Source: CAYMAZ01 sp964428185 (GTDB lineage: Bacteria; Bacteroidota; Bacteroidia; Bacteroidales; DTU049). Taken from it: a stretch of 13,725 bases of DNA. The DNA is taken from NCBI GenBank assembly GCA_964428185.1, contig CAYRXH010000068.1, positions 1-13,725 on the forward strand, written 5' to 3'. Below the pieces are notes generated by a model, which had not been told where the DNA came from, searched no databases, and was given only the letters and a program-made list of their open reading frames with translations. Shown here in pieces: positions 1-7,184 of the stretch (positions are counted from its first letter, which is position 1; the number at the start of each line of letters is the position of its first letter). The position numbers were made by a program, and so were the translations under genes.

Positions 1-1773
1 TATCATTCAAATATAATTTCATGGGACACCTTCGGATATTATCTCTACCTGCCTTCAACATTTATCTGGAATGATCCTGGGCTTAAAAATACTGCCCCTG
101 CTGCTGAAGCTGCTGAAAAATATCAACTCTCAGCCACATTATATCAGCTGGTTCCTCTTGAAAACGGCAACAACATCATTAAATATTCTTCTGGAATGGC
201 TTTCTTGTTCAGCCCCTTTTTCTTTGCTGCCCACCTTGTTGCAATTGCTGGTGCAGCTCCGGCCGATGGATTCTCTCAACCATATCAACTGGCAATTTTT
301 CTTTCTTCTCTACTATTTATCGCTTTGGGGCTTTTTTATCTCCGGAAAATTCTTGTTCACCTGTTTAATGATCTGACTGCTGCCATCGTCATTATATTGC
401 TTGTGTCAGGAACAAATTTGTTTTTTACATTTACATTTCTCACAACAATTCATTTATATCTGTTTGGTGTATATGCTATATTTCTTTGGAAAGTTATTCA
501 ATGGCATGAAGATCCGGGAAAATGGAAAGCCCTTGGCATTGGTTTGCTTGGCGGATTACTTGTACTGATAAGACCTACAGAGGCAATTTGTGCTGTTATT
601 CCTCTTCTATGGGGGGTCTGGGATATGCAGACATTCAGAAAAAAACTCAGACTTATCTCTTCTCACCTCAGTCATTTCATCATCATGATTCTGTGTGCCG
701 GAATTGCTGTTTTGCCTCAACTACTCTATTGGAAATTTTTTACCGGTTCTTTGTTATTTTACAGCTATGATAATCCCGGCGAGGGTTTTGATTTTTTTAC
801 TCCATATATCTCTGAGGTGCTTTTTAGTTTCCGAAAGGGCTGGTTTGTATATACTCCAATGATGCTTGTGGCAATAGCCGGGTTTTTTGTTGTTTTTAAA
901 TCCCATAAAAAGGCATTTTATCCACTTCTCATCTTTACAGCTCTGAACATCTATCTCGTTTCAAGCTGGACATGCTGGTGGTATGCCGGCTCTTTCGGCC
1001 AGCGGGCAATGGTTCAATCGTATGTGATTCTGGCCATCCCTCTGGGGGCTGTTATATTCACTGTTTTTGAAAGAAAACGGCTTTTTACATGGGTATTACT
1101 TTTCTTCCTTGGGTTGATGGTTCTTCTCAATGTATTTCAAACATGGCAATATTACAAAGGAATTATCGATCCTTCGCGAATGACAAAACCATATTACTGG
1201 GCTGTTTTTGGCAAATCAAGCTCCGTCGATCCTGAAACTCAGAAACTCCTCCTTGTGAACAGATCAACCGGAGAACAGGAAGACTTTCAAAACAAGGACA
1301 TGTATTTTCTGAAAAACACTTATACTGTTGACTTTCATCAAATGCAGGATATCCCGTCCGAAAGATTTGTTTCTGCAGACTCAACCGGAAATTCTTATAT
1401 ACAACTTGATAGCAGCTATATTTTTACTCCGGCATGGAAAAAACCATTTATAAATATGACAAAGGCAGATCATTTGTTTATTTTAATAAAAACCAGAATT
1501 TTTCCTACATCTGATCCTGTTCAAAACCCTTTGTCGCTTGCTGTAATGTTCGAGCATAAAAACAAGCCATACAAGTACCGGACAATTGACACAGACAGAA
1601 ATTCAGTCCCAATTTCAATCAACCAGTGGAATGATCTTGAAATGCTGTATCTGACGCCAGATATCAGGAATGAATTTGACAAACTTTCTGTGTATTTCTG
1701 GTTGCGCGGTAAATATCCTGTGCTGGTTGATAATATCATCATTGAAGTTTGGGAGCCAGAAAGAGGATGGTAA
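1..1773 (+). CDS. Polytopic membrane protein, GT-C glycosyltransferase-like (5' end missing)
   Basis: The reading frame is open from the first base, so the gene starts left of the window and 590 residues remain. The visible N-terminus contains SWDTFGYYLYLPSTFIWNDPG. An Asp-containing first periplasmic loop of this kind is common in Bacteroidota GT-C type membrane glycosyltransferases, which transfer sugars from polyprenyl-phosphate donors. About ten hydrophobic segments follow, spread over roughly residues 65-375. The last 200 or so residues (after the segment near RLFTWVLLFFLGLMVLLNVF) are hydrophilic and probably periplasmic. This tail looks rich in beta structure, like a carbohydrate-binding or jelly-roll domain. 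The gene converges on the metalloprotease gene with only 6 nt between the stop codons. Donor and acceptor cannot be read from the sequence. A general conserved membrane protein with no transferase activity is the alternative. The internal ATG at 196 is not the real start, because the conserved loop lies upstream of it. Confidence 0.72.
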   Translation, partial: YHSNIISWDTFGYYLYLPSTFIWNDPGLKNTAPAAEAAEKYQLSATLYQLVPLENGNNIIKYSSGMAFLFSPFFFAAHLVAIAGAAPADGFSQPYQLAIFLSSLLFIALGLFYLRKILVHLFNDLTAAIVIILLVSGTNLFFTFTFLTTIHLYLFGVYAIFLWKVIQWHEDPGKWKALGIGLLGGLLVLIRPTEAICAVIPLLWGVWDMQTFRKKLRLISSHLSHFIIMILCAGIAVLPQLLYWKFFTGSLLFYSYDNPGEGFDFFTPYISEVLFSFRKGWFVYTPMMLVAIAGFFVVFKSHKKAFYPLLIFTALNIYLVSSWTCWWYAGSFGQRAMVQSYVILAIPLGAVIFTVFERKRLFTWVLLFFLGLMVLLNVFQTWQYYKGIIDPSRMTKPYYWAVFGKSSSVDPETQKLLLVNRSTGEQEDFQNKDMYFLKNTYTVDFHQMQDIPSERFVSADSTGNSYIQLDSSYIFTPAWKKPFINMTKADHLFILIKTRIFPTSDPVQNPLSLAVMFEHKNKPYKYRTIDTDRNSVPISINQWNDLEMLYLTPDIRNEFDKLSVYFWLRGKYPVLVDNIIIEVWEPERGW

Positions 1774-1789
1774 CTTTTGTTACTCCCTC
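1763..1789. terminator. Hairpin spanning both convergent stop codons
   Basis: GGTAAC (1769-1774) pairs with GTTACT (1779-1784) around a TTTT loop, with one G-T wobble. The stem continues after a small internal loop with GAGG (1763-1766) against CCTC (1786-1789). The TAA of the membrane protein gene and the TAA of the metalloprotease gene both lie inside it. There is no U-tract on either side, so it is at best a weak bidirectional terminator or an mRNA 3'-end stabiliser. Confidence 0.4.
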
Positions 1790-3942
1790 ACCTCGAAAGT
1801 ACTGTCAGTTGACACTTTAATCCGTGATCCTTTCTGCCTCTGAAGTGTTGATCCGGGCATAAATATCAAACCACTTTCATTAATCACAGAAATACTTGAT
1901 TTTTTATCCATTCTGACAACAGCTCCTGACATAACAATCATTGTTGAGCCATTATCAATAAGAATTTTAGAATTCTCTTTCAGGTATAATGTCGTCCCGG
2001 GCATCATTACAAACACTGTAGGTTTTGAATACAGTATTTTCTTCTTCCACGGTTCAGGATTGGTCATTCTGCTTGGTGTTAATCCCCTGTCTATATGTAT
2101 CATCCCGTTTTTATGAACAGTCAGGATTTGCTGTTTTCCTGTTGTCATTGGGTTAAAAACAATAGTATCTGCACACCACCTGACTCTCTGCCTGATATTA
2201 TAATCATCAAATTTGATCTGAACCAGAATTGCTCCTCTGATTTTACCTGAATAGCCATGAATAGTCACTGAAATTCCGTTCAGGAAAACTGTTCTGTTGT
2301 TCGGTTTGCCTTCCGGAAAAAGGTCTCCTGTTGCAGACACAGATGTTAAAACAGGACAGCTACTTGGATTTGTATCAAGTCCTATTCTTTTTTTTCCTGA
2401 TGATGTAAACGCATGTTCTTTGGCTCCTAGCACAGGTAAGTTTATCTGATATCCGAAACCAGACTGGCGTATTGCTGGCACCCTGTATTCTTCAGTTTCA
2501 ATTTGTCCGTTATTGTTAAAATCATTAAAGACTAGCTCCATTTCATGACTTCCCGAGAAAGGATTTGCAAGAGAGGATAAAAAACGGTGGGGATAATAAT
2601 GATGGTTATTAATACACCATGGATTCTGAACTGCAGTGTCACCCCAAACAATATCCCAAAGTCCGTTGGCAGGCAGAGGACGGAGATAATCAGCATATCC
2701 TCCGTAAATGTTTTTTCCCTTAATCTCCTCCTTGTCCACCTGGATATACATATAAAGTCCGGGGGTTGAATTGTCCATGCAATCCTGGTCTTCATATTGG
2801 AACCTGTCAAACCGGCTATTGTTCATTGATGAGGTTTGATGATTTTCTATCCATAGCCACTGCTGAAAGACATCATCTTTAAGTTGAGGCAGTCTGATTC
2901 TTATAGCATCTCCGCTTGTTACAAAATCTCTTATCAAATAAAATCCCTCCTGTCTGTGATTTTCTGGATCCAGATCTGTGTTCACTTCAAAAGTTCCCGT
3001 GCTGTCAAGGGTGCTGATGTAGAATGTTTTTTCTGGGTTTTTCCACCCCAGTCTTCTTCTTTCCCATGCGTTCACCGTAAGAAACGACTTCCATGCAGCG
3101 CCCATCATTCCCCAACCGCACTGAATATGTGGAAAATAGCTATAGCCTGCTTTTTTACTATGGCTTCCTCCTGCATGAAAATTATTTCCTCCAAACAACA
3201 TGTGAGAATATTCATGCAATAAAATGTTAAACGGCAAATCCTTTTGTGTGCAGAAAATACTATATGTGTCGCTTTCATATCCAAACAACCTTCCGGCACT
3301 TCTCGAAGAAGTCCATCCGCTAAGATTTGAAGGATAGGTTGCATTTCTGACAATAATCATTATATGATCATATCTGGCAGGATTGTCAACAGATGGTGTT
3401 TTTTTGGGATGCCCTATATGAGTTAATGTCCACTTGTCAAAATCCCTTATCTGAAAATTATTTCTGGTTGAAAAACCTGAGCTCGATGATGCAGCTTCAA
3501 GAATAATTGCCGAATTAACCCTGCCTGAAGTCGTCACAGTGACAGGAGCATCAGAGTTTTCGGGATTTATCAGATAATCCCCTGTAACAATATAATTTCC
3601 AAAACTTGCTTCATAAAAAAAGGAACTCACGATAGACCTGGGTTGTTTTGTAGGGTTTGGGTCAAATAAATCATCTTTCCATACGGGAAGTTTTCCCTTG
3701 TTCCAGTCTTTTGTTCCATTGGGAGATGGATCTGCTCCGTTTTCATAATCAACTTCTGCAAAAATCACAAGCACATGAAGGTGTCCTTTCACAGGCAGGA
3801 TGTATCCGTTTCTGCTGTCCTGCGTTTCAAAAAGACTGTCACTGCGCTCACGCCTGTTTTGGGCATAAGATACCAATACCAAACACACCAGACAGACCCA
3901 CAATAAAACTGTGAACATATTTTTCATACTACGAAGATACAT
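1780..3942 (-). CDS. Secreted M6-like zinc metalloprotease
   Basis: The product is a 720-residue exported protein. A hydrophobic signal peptide (around residues 6-27, ending SYAQ) suggests secretion or release into the periplasm. The second Met (ATG at 3925-3927) gives a more typical signal peptide than the first and may be the true start. The zinc motif HEYSH is at residues 243-247, followed by GGNNFH with a possible third ligand at His256. WGMMG (277-281) could be the Met-turn. NAWERRRLGW (291-300) resembles the segment after the active site in M6 (immune inhibitor A-like) peptidases. The C-terminal 130 or so residues show repeated short hydrophobic strands of the type PGTTLYLKENSKILIDNGS, as in a beta-helix-like or adhesion domain. 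I see no clear T9SS sorting domain. The gene follows rnc after 19 nt (34 nt with the second start) and probably ends the acpP operon. The family assignment is good but the substrate is unknown. Confidence 0.82.
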   Translation of the reverse strand: MYLRSMKNMFTVLLWVCLVCLVLVSYAQNRRERSDSLFETQDSRNGYILPVKGHLHVLVIFAEVDYENGADPSPNGTKDWNKGKLPVWKDDLFDPNPTKQPRSIVSSFFYEASFGNYIVTGDYLINPENSDAPVTVTTSGRVNSAIILEAASSSSGFSTRNNFQIRDFDKWTLTHIGHPKKTPSVDNPARYDHIMIIVRNATYPSNLSGWTSSRSAGRLFGYESDTYSIFCTQKDLPFNILLHEYSHMLFGGNNFHAGGSHSKKAGYSYFPHIQCGWGMMGAAWKSFLTVNAWERRRLGWKNPEKTFYISTLDSTGTFEVNTDLDPENHRQEGFYLIRDFVTSGDAIRIRLPQLKDDVFQQWLWIENHQTSSMNNSRFDRFQYEDQDCMDNSTPGLYMYIQVDKEEIKGKNIYGGYADYLRPLPANGLWDIVWGDTAVQNPWCINNHHYYPHRFLSSLANPFSGSHEMELVFNDFNNNGQIETEEYRVPAIRQSGFGYQINLPVLGAKEHAFTSSGKKRIGLDTNPSSCPVLTSVSATGDLFPEGKPNNRTVFLNGISVTIHGYSGKIRGAILVQIKFDDYNIRQRVRWCADTIVFNPMTTGKQQILTVHKNGMIHIDRGLTPSRMTNPEPWKKKILYSKPTVFVMMPGTTLYLKENSKILIDNGSTMIVMSGAVVRMDKKSSISVINESGLIFMPGSTLQRQKGSRIKVSTDSTFEVRE

Positions 3943-3961
3943 ATTTCAGCCTAAAAACCGA

Positions 3962-4699
3962 CTAATATAGTCCGGTTTCTTTCAACATTTCTATCGTTTT
4001 CTCAGCTGCCTGCTGCTCACTTTCTTTTATTGAATAGTGGGTGCCTTTGCCCCATTCCTGCTCATTGAGAACAACTCTGACAGTATATTGTTTCTGATTT
4101 TTTAACTGCCTGGTTTTTATAATTTCAAAGTGTACTTCAGATTTTTCCTTTTGCGCCCATTCTAGCAGCCTGCTTTTAAAATTGGTTTCCGTTTCTACCA
4201 GAGCTTCCAGATCAACATGAATGCTAATAATTCGTTCAATTATTATTTTTCGGGTAAATTCGAACCCCTTATCAATGAATATTGCACCAATCACTGCTTC
4301 CAAAACATCGCTAAGGGCAGAAACAACCACATTTACATTTGGAGTATTCTGAATACTAATTAGCTTGTCAAGTCCTAATTTTTGGGCAATTTTGAATAGA
4401 AATTTTCCGCAAACAATTTTTGAGCGAAGATCTGTAAGAAATCCCTCCGATTTAAACGGATATTTTTTAAACAGATACTCAGCCACAACGGCTCCAAGTA
4501 TTGCATCACCCAAAAACTCAAGTCTTTCATAAGAATCTTTGAATCCTGTTTTCACTTCCGCAGCAACAGACTTATGCCTGAAAGCAAGTTCATATACGTA
4601 TATGTTCTTGGTTTTGAACCCAAAAATATTATAAATTACTTTTGACAGTTTTTCCTGTTCGGAGCTATAGTTTTCCTTTAAAATATACCTCAGACCCAA
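3962..4699 (-). CDS. rnc: Ribonuclease III
   Basis: RNase III is an endonuclease that cuts double-stranded RNA, including rRNA precursors. The catalytic domain covers about residues 15-165. It carries the family signature ERLEFLGDA at 58-66, with the metal ligands expected at Glu58, Glu61 and Asp65. DVLEAVIGAI at 131-140 supplies Asp131 and Glu134. A double-stranded RNA-binding domain follows from about 172 to the end, with the usual SEQQAAEKT helix. At 245 residues the length is normal, with the N-terminal extension seen in Bacteroidota homologues. All catalytic residues are present. The start codon lies 10 nt after the fabF stop, so the gene is almost certainly co-transcribed with acpP and fabF. 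This is a common order in Bacteroidota. Confidence 0.97.
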   Translation of the reverse strand: MGLRYILKENYSSEQEKLSKVIYNIFGFKTKNIYVYELAFRHKSVAAEVKTGFKDSYERLEFLGDAILGAVVAEYLFKKYPFKSEGFLTDLRSKIVCGKFLFKIAQKLGLDKLISIQNTPNVNVVVSALSDVLEAVIGAIFIDKGFEFTRKIIIERIISIHVDLEALVETETNFKSRLLEWAQKEKSEVHFEIIKTRQLKNQKQYTVRVVLNEQEWGKGTHYSIKESEQQAAEKTIEMLKETGLY

Positions 4700-4709
4700 A
4701 ATTCAGAAA

Positions 4710-5963
4710 TTATCCGTTAAACTTTCTGAATAAAATGGAAACATTATGACCTCCGAAACCAAAAGAATTACTGAGAGCAACATTTACTTCTTTTTTAACA
4801 GCTTTACCAAAGCAGAAATTGAGTTTATTATCAATCTCAGGATCATCGGTAAAGTGGTTTATTGTAGGAGGAACTATTCCGTTTTTGATAGCCAGAATAG
4901 TAGCAAGTGCTTCAATGGAAGCAGCAGCACCAAGCAAATGTCCGTGCATTGATTTTGTTGCGTTGATTGCTAAATTATATGAATGTTCACCGAATAACCT
5001 GACAATTGCCTTAGGTTCTGCAATATCACCAACTGGTGTTGAGGTCCCATGTGTATTGATATGATCAACATTCTCGGGGAGCAGTCCTGCATCTTCAATT
5101 GCAAATTTCATTGCATAATATGCTCCGTCGCCATCGGGATGAGGAGCAGTAAGATGATATGCATCTGCAGTGAGACCATATCCCCCAACTTCTGCATAAA
5201 TTTTTGCACCTCTGGCTCTGGCATGTTCCAGTTCTTCAAAAATGAGACCTGCACCACCTTCTCCCATTACAAAACCATCTCTGTCTTTGTCAAAGGGGCG
5301 TGAAGCAGTTTTATAGTCGTCATTCCTGGTAGAAATTGCATGCATGGAGTTAAATCCGCCAACACCGGCTTCACAGATTGAAGCTTCCGAGCCGCCAACC
5401 ACAATAATGTCTGCCTTATTTAATAAAATCAGATTGACAGCATCGGCCATCGCATGACCTGATGATGCACAGGCTGATACTGTGGCATAATTGGGTCCTT
5501 GAAGATTGTGTGCCATTGATATGTGCCCTGCGGTGATATCAGCAATCATCTTCGGAATAAAAAACGGATTAAATCTCGGTGTACCGTCTCCCTGAACAAA
5601 TGATTTTACTTCTTCGCCGAAAGTAATGATTCCTCCAATACCACTTGACCAGACAACTCCTGCCCTAAGTGGATTATATTGAGATTCTGTAAATTTTGAA
5701 TCTTTAATAGCCTCGGCAGATGCAACCAGACCAAAAATGGAAACCAAATCATATTTTTTCAGTTCTTTTCTGTCAAAATATTCAGAAGGATCAAAATTTT
5801 TCACCTCAGCAGCAAACTGAGTTTTAAATTTCGATGCATCAAATCTGGTAATCTGATTGACACCATTAACTCCATTAACCAACCCCTCCCAGTATGCAGG
5901 AACTGAATTGCCTAATGGAGTTACAGCGCCAAGGCCAGTTACGACAACTCGCCTTTGCTTCAT
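4710..5963 (-). CDS. fabF: 3-oxoacyl-[acyl-carrier-protein] synthase II (KAS II)
   Basis: This cytoplasmic condensing enzyme of type II fatty acid synthesis extends acyl-ACP with malonyl-ACP by a decarboxylative Claisen reaction. The 417-residue protein has the complete Cys-His-His triad: Cys165 in VSACASSG, His305 in NTHGTSTPVGD and His340 in KSMHGHLLGA. The glycine-rich C-terminal motif NSFGFGGHN (399-407) is also intact. The N-terminus RRVVVTGLGAVTPLGN is typical, and the ATG start fits the family length. The gene lies 14 nt downstream of acpP, whose product carries its substrates, and 10 nt upstream of rnc. No anomalies were seen. Confidence 0.98.
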   Translation of the reverse strand: MKQRRVVVTGLGAVTPLGNSVPAYWEGLVNGVNGVNQITRFDASKFKTQFAAEVKNFDPSEYFDRKELKKYDLVSIFGLVASAEAIKDSKFTESQYNPLRAGVVWSSGIGGIITFGEEVKSFVQGDGTPRFNPFFIPKMIADITAGHISMAHNLQGPNYATVSACASSGHAMADAVNLILLNKADIIVVGGSEASICEAGVGGFNSMHAISTRNDDYKTASRPFDKDRDGFVMGEGGAGLIFEELEHARARGAKIYAEVGGYGLTADAYHLTAPHPDGDGAYYAMKFAIEDAGLLPENVDHINTHGTSTPVGDIAEPKAIVRLFGEHSYNLAINATKSMHGHLLGAAASIEALATILAIKNGIVPPTINHFTDDPEIDNKLNFCFGKAVKKEVNVALSNSFGFGGHNVSILFRKFNG

Positions 5964-5977
5964 AATAATTGATTTAA

Positions 5978-6214
5978 TTACTTAACGTTACTTTCAATGT
6001 AAGCGATCGCTTCACCAACAGTGCCAATTTTTTCAGCATGTTCGTCAGGAATTGCAATGTTGAATTCTTTTTCGAATTCCATTATCAATTCAACGGTATC
6101 AAGTGAATCTGCACCAAGGTCATTTGTGAAACTGGCTTCAGGTGTTACATCACCTTCATCAACGCCTAATTTATCAACAATAATCGCTTTTACTTTTGTT
6201 GCAATGTCTGACAT
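5978..6214 (-). CDS. acpP: Acyl carrier protein
   Basis: The product is the 78-residue acidic carrier that holds growing acyl chains on a 4'-phosphopantetheine arm. The attachment serine is Ser37 in the classic GADSLDTVELIM segment. Length, acidity and the four-helix pattern match housekeeping AcpP. It is the first gene of the block acpP-fabF-rnc-metalloprotease. A likely promoter lies 30-60 bases upstream of its ATG. Confidence 0.98.
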   Translation of the reverse strand: MSDIATKVKAIIVDKLGVDEGDVTPEASFTNDLGADSLDTVELIMEFEKEFNIAIPDEHAEKIGTVGEAIAYIESNVK

Positions 6215-6242
6215 AGTTTTATTTTTTTTGGTTTTTCGGCTG

Positions 6243-6274
6243 CAAAATAAATACTTTTTCTTCTTATGACAAAA
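6243..6274 (-). promoter_or_regulatory. acpP: Candidate promoter of the acpP-fabF-rnc operon
   Basis: Read on the minus strand, TTTTG (6274-6270) is followed after 20 bases by TATTTTG (6249-6243). These resemble the Bacteroidota -33 (TTTG) and -7 (TAnnTTTG) elements with acceptable spacing, but the -7 element is one base short of consensus. It lies 28 bases before the acpP ATG, giving a leader of about 20 nt. The assignment rests on consensus matching only. Confidence 0.4.
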
Positions 6275-6355
6275 TCTTTTTTCTGCATATTGTTATAAAG
6301 ATTTGTTAATCTGTTTTTTATGTTTTTTCCTGCAGGCGATTTAAAGTATTTCATG

Positions 6356-7096
6356 CTAACGACCTGCAACGTGAAGCCATCTGGTTGTTTTTACAATAAT
6401 TCGTATTAATAGATATATGAATGTACCTGCTGATATAAAAATAATCCAGTATATATTCATAAAAAGCTTTTCATTTACAAAATACTGTTTTAAAATATGC
6501 ACCAGTGAAAAAGAAAAAATGGTTGCATAAAAACCGTGATATTCACGCTTGATAATGTTCCTGAAGGAAAAAGATACATCAGGCTTAATGTATCCCTTGA
6601 ACCGCGGAAAAAAAGCTGGTGTTTTTGATGCCCAGTTTTCAAATTCAGTTCCAAATTGTTTACTTATGAACTGTTCTTCAGCAAACATGATCCTTTCATA
6701 GTATATCCAGAAAAAGAATACAGCAAAAATCAGAAACTCTATACTTCCTACATACAGGATTAGTCCCAGCCACATTAAAAAATTACCAAGATAAAGGGGG
6801 TGTCTTACAATGGAATATATACCATTGGTATTCAGTTGTTCGGCAACCTGTCCTGCTTTTGTATTTCTTCCTGAAGTATTCTGTGGAGTATAGCCAATGG
6901 TCAGTGCCCTGATAAGCTGTCCGGTCATTGAAACTAAAAAACAAGCCAAAGCCCACCATCCGTTTTCAAAGTTGAAAAACTCATCTCTCTCAAAATAAAT
7001 CATAGGGATAACAATAATATATAATATCAAAGGGATAAAGCTCCTTTTTTTAAAAAGCCAGTTTCCGGTTCGTTCAAATTCATGAATAAGCGCCAT
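6356..7096 (-). CDS. ICMT/PEMT-fold membrane methyltransferase, possible lipid A 1-phosphate methyltransferase
   Basis: The product is a 246-residue integral membrane protein with about six hydrophobic segments. The family signature is NGIYSIVRHPLYLGNFLMW (91-109), where the RHPxYxG motif forms part of the S-adenosylmethionine pocket in isoprenylcysteine carboxyl methyltransferases and bacterial relatives. The segment YYERIMFAEEQFISKQFG (132-149) and the following FFPRF match the second conserved block of the family. Leptospira LmtA, which methylates the lipid A 1-phosphate, belongs to the same fold, and similar Bacteroidota proteins are often annotated that way. That substrate is my inference. 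I chose the ATG at 7094-7096. A longer version from 7198 would overlap mutS and would place a non-membrane, promoter-derived stretch in front of MALIHEFERTGN. Confidence 0.7.
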   Translation of the reverse strand: MALIHEFERTGNWLFKKRSFIPLILYIIVIPMIYFERDEFFNFENGWWALACFLVSMTGQLIRALTIGYTPQNTSGRNTKAGQVAEQLNTNGIYSIVRHPLYLGNFLMWLGLILYVGSIEFLIFAVFFFWIYYERIMFAEEQFISKQFGTEFENWASKTPAFFPRFKGYIKPDVSFSFRNIIKREYHGFYATIFSFSLVHILKQYFVNEKLFMNIYWIIFISAGTFIYLLIRIIVKTTRWLHVAGR

Positions 7097-7119
7097 ATTT
7101 TTGCTTGTAAAATTTAGGG

Positions 7120-7127
7120 CAAAGTTA
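7120..7127 (-). promoter_or_regulatory. -7 element of the leftward methyltransferase promoter
   Basis: On the minus strand this reads TAACTTTG, an exact match to the Bacteroidota TAnnTTTG element. It lies 23 bases upstream of the chosen methyltransferase ATG, implying a leader of about 15-20 nt. That also supports the 7096 start over 7198, which would lie upstream of this promoter. No clear -33 TTTG is visible. Confidence 0.45.
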
Positions 7128-7149
7128 ACAGAATTTGGGAGAAAAAACT

Positions 7150-7157
7150 TAACTTTG
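7150..7157 (+). promoter_or_regulatory. mutS: -7 element of the mutS promoter
   Basis: TAACTTTG is an exact TAnnTTTG match, 27 bases before the TTG start of mutS. A TTTG at 7134-7137 is too close (12 bases) to be an ideal -33 element. The element forms the right arm of an inverted repeat whose left arm is the opposing promoter element. Confidence 0.45.
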
Positions 7158-7184
7158 GCGGTTCGGAAAAGCTGACAAGACAAA

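Noticed and set aside
6299..6319. Hairpin AGATT/AATCT followed by a T run, terminator-like on the plus strand
   Set aside because: Both flanking genes are on the minus strand, so the T run is on the wrong side; the stem has only 5 A/T-rich pairs.
6331..6377. TGCAGG/CCTGCA inverted repeat around the methyltransferase stop
   Set aside because: Arms are only 6 bp with a long loop of more than 20 bases; no clear function.
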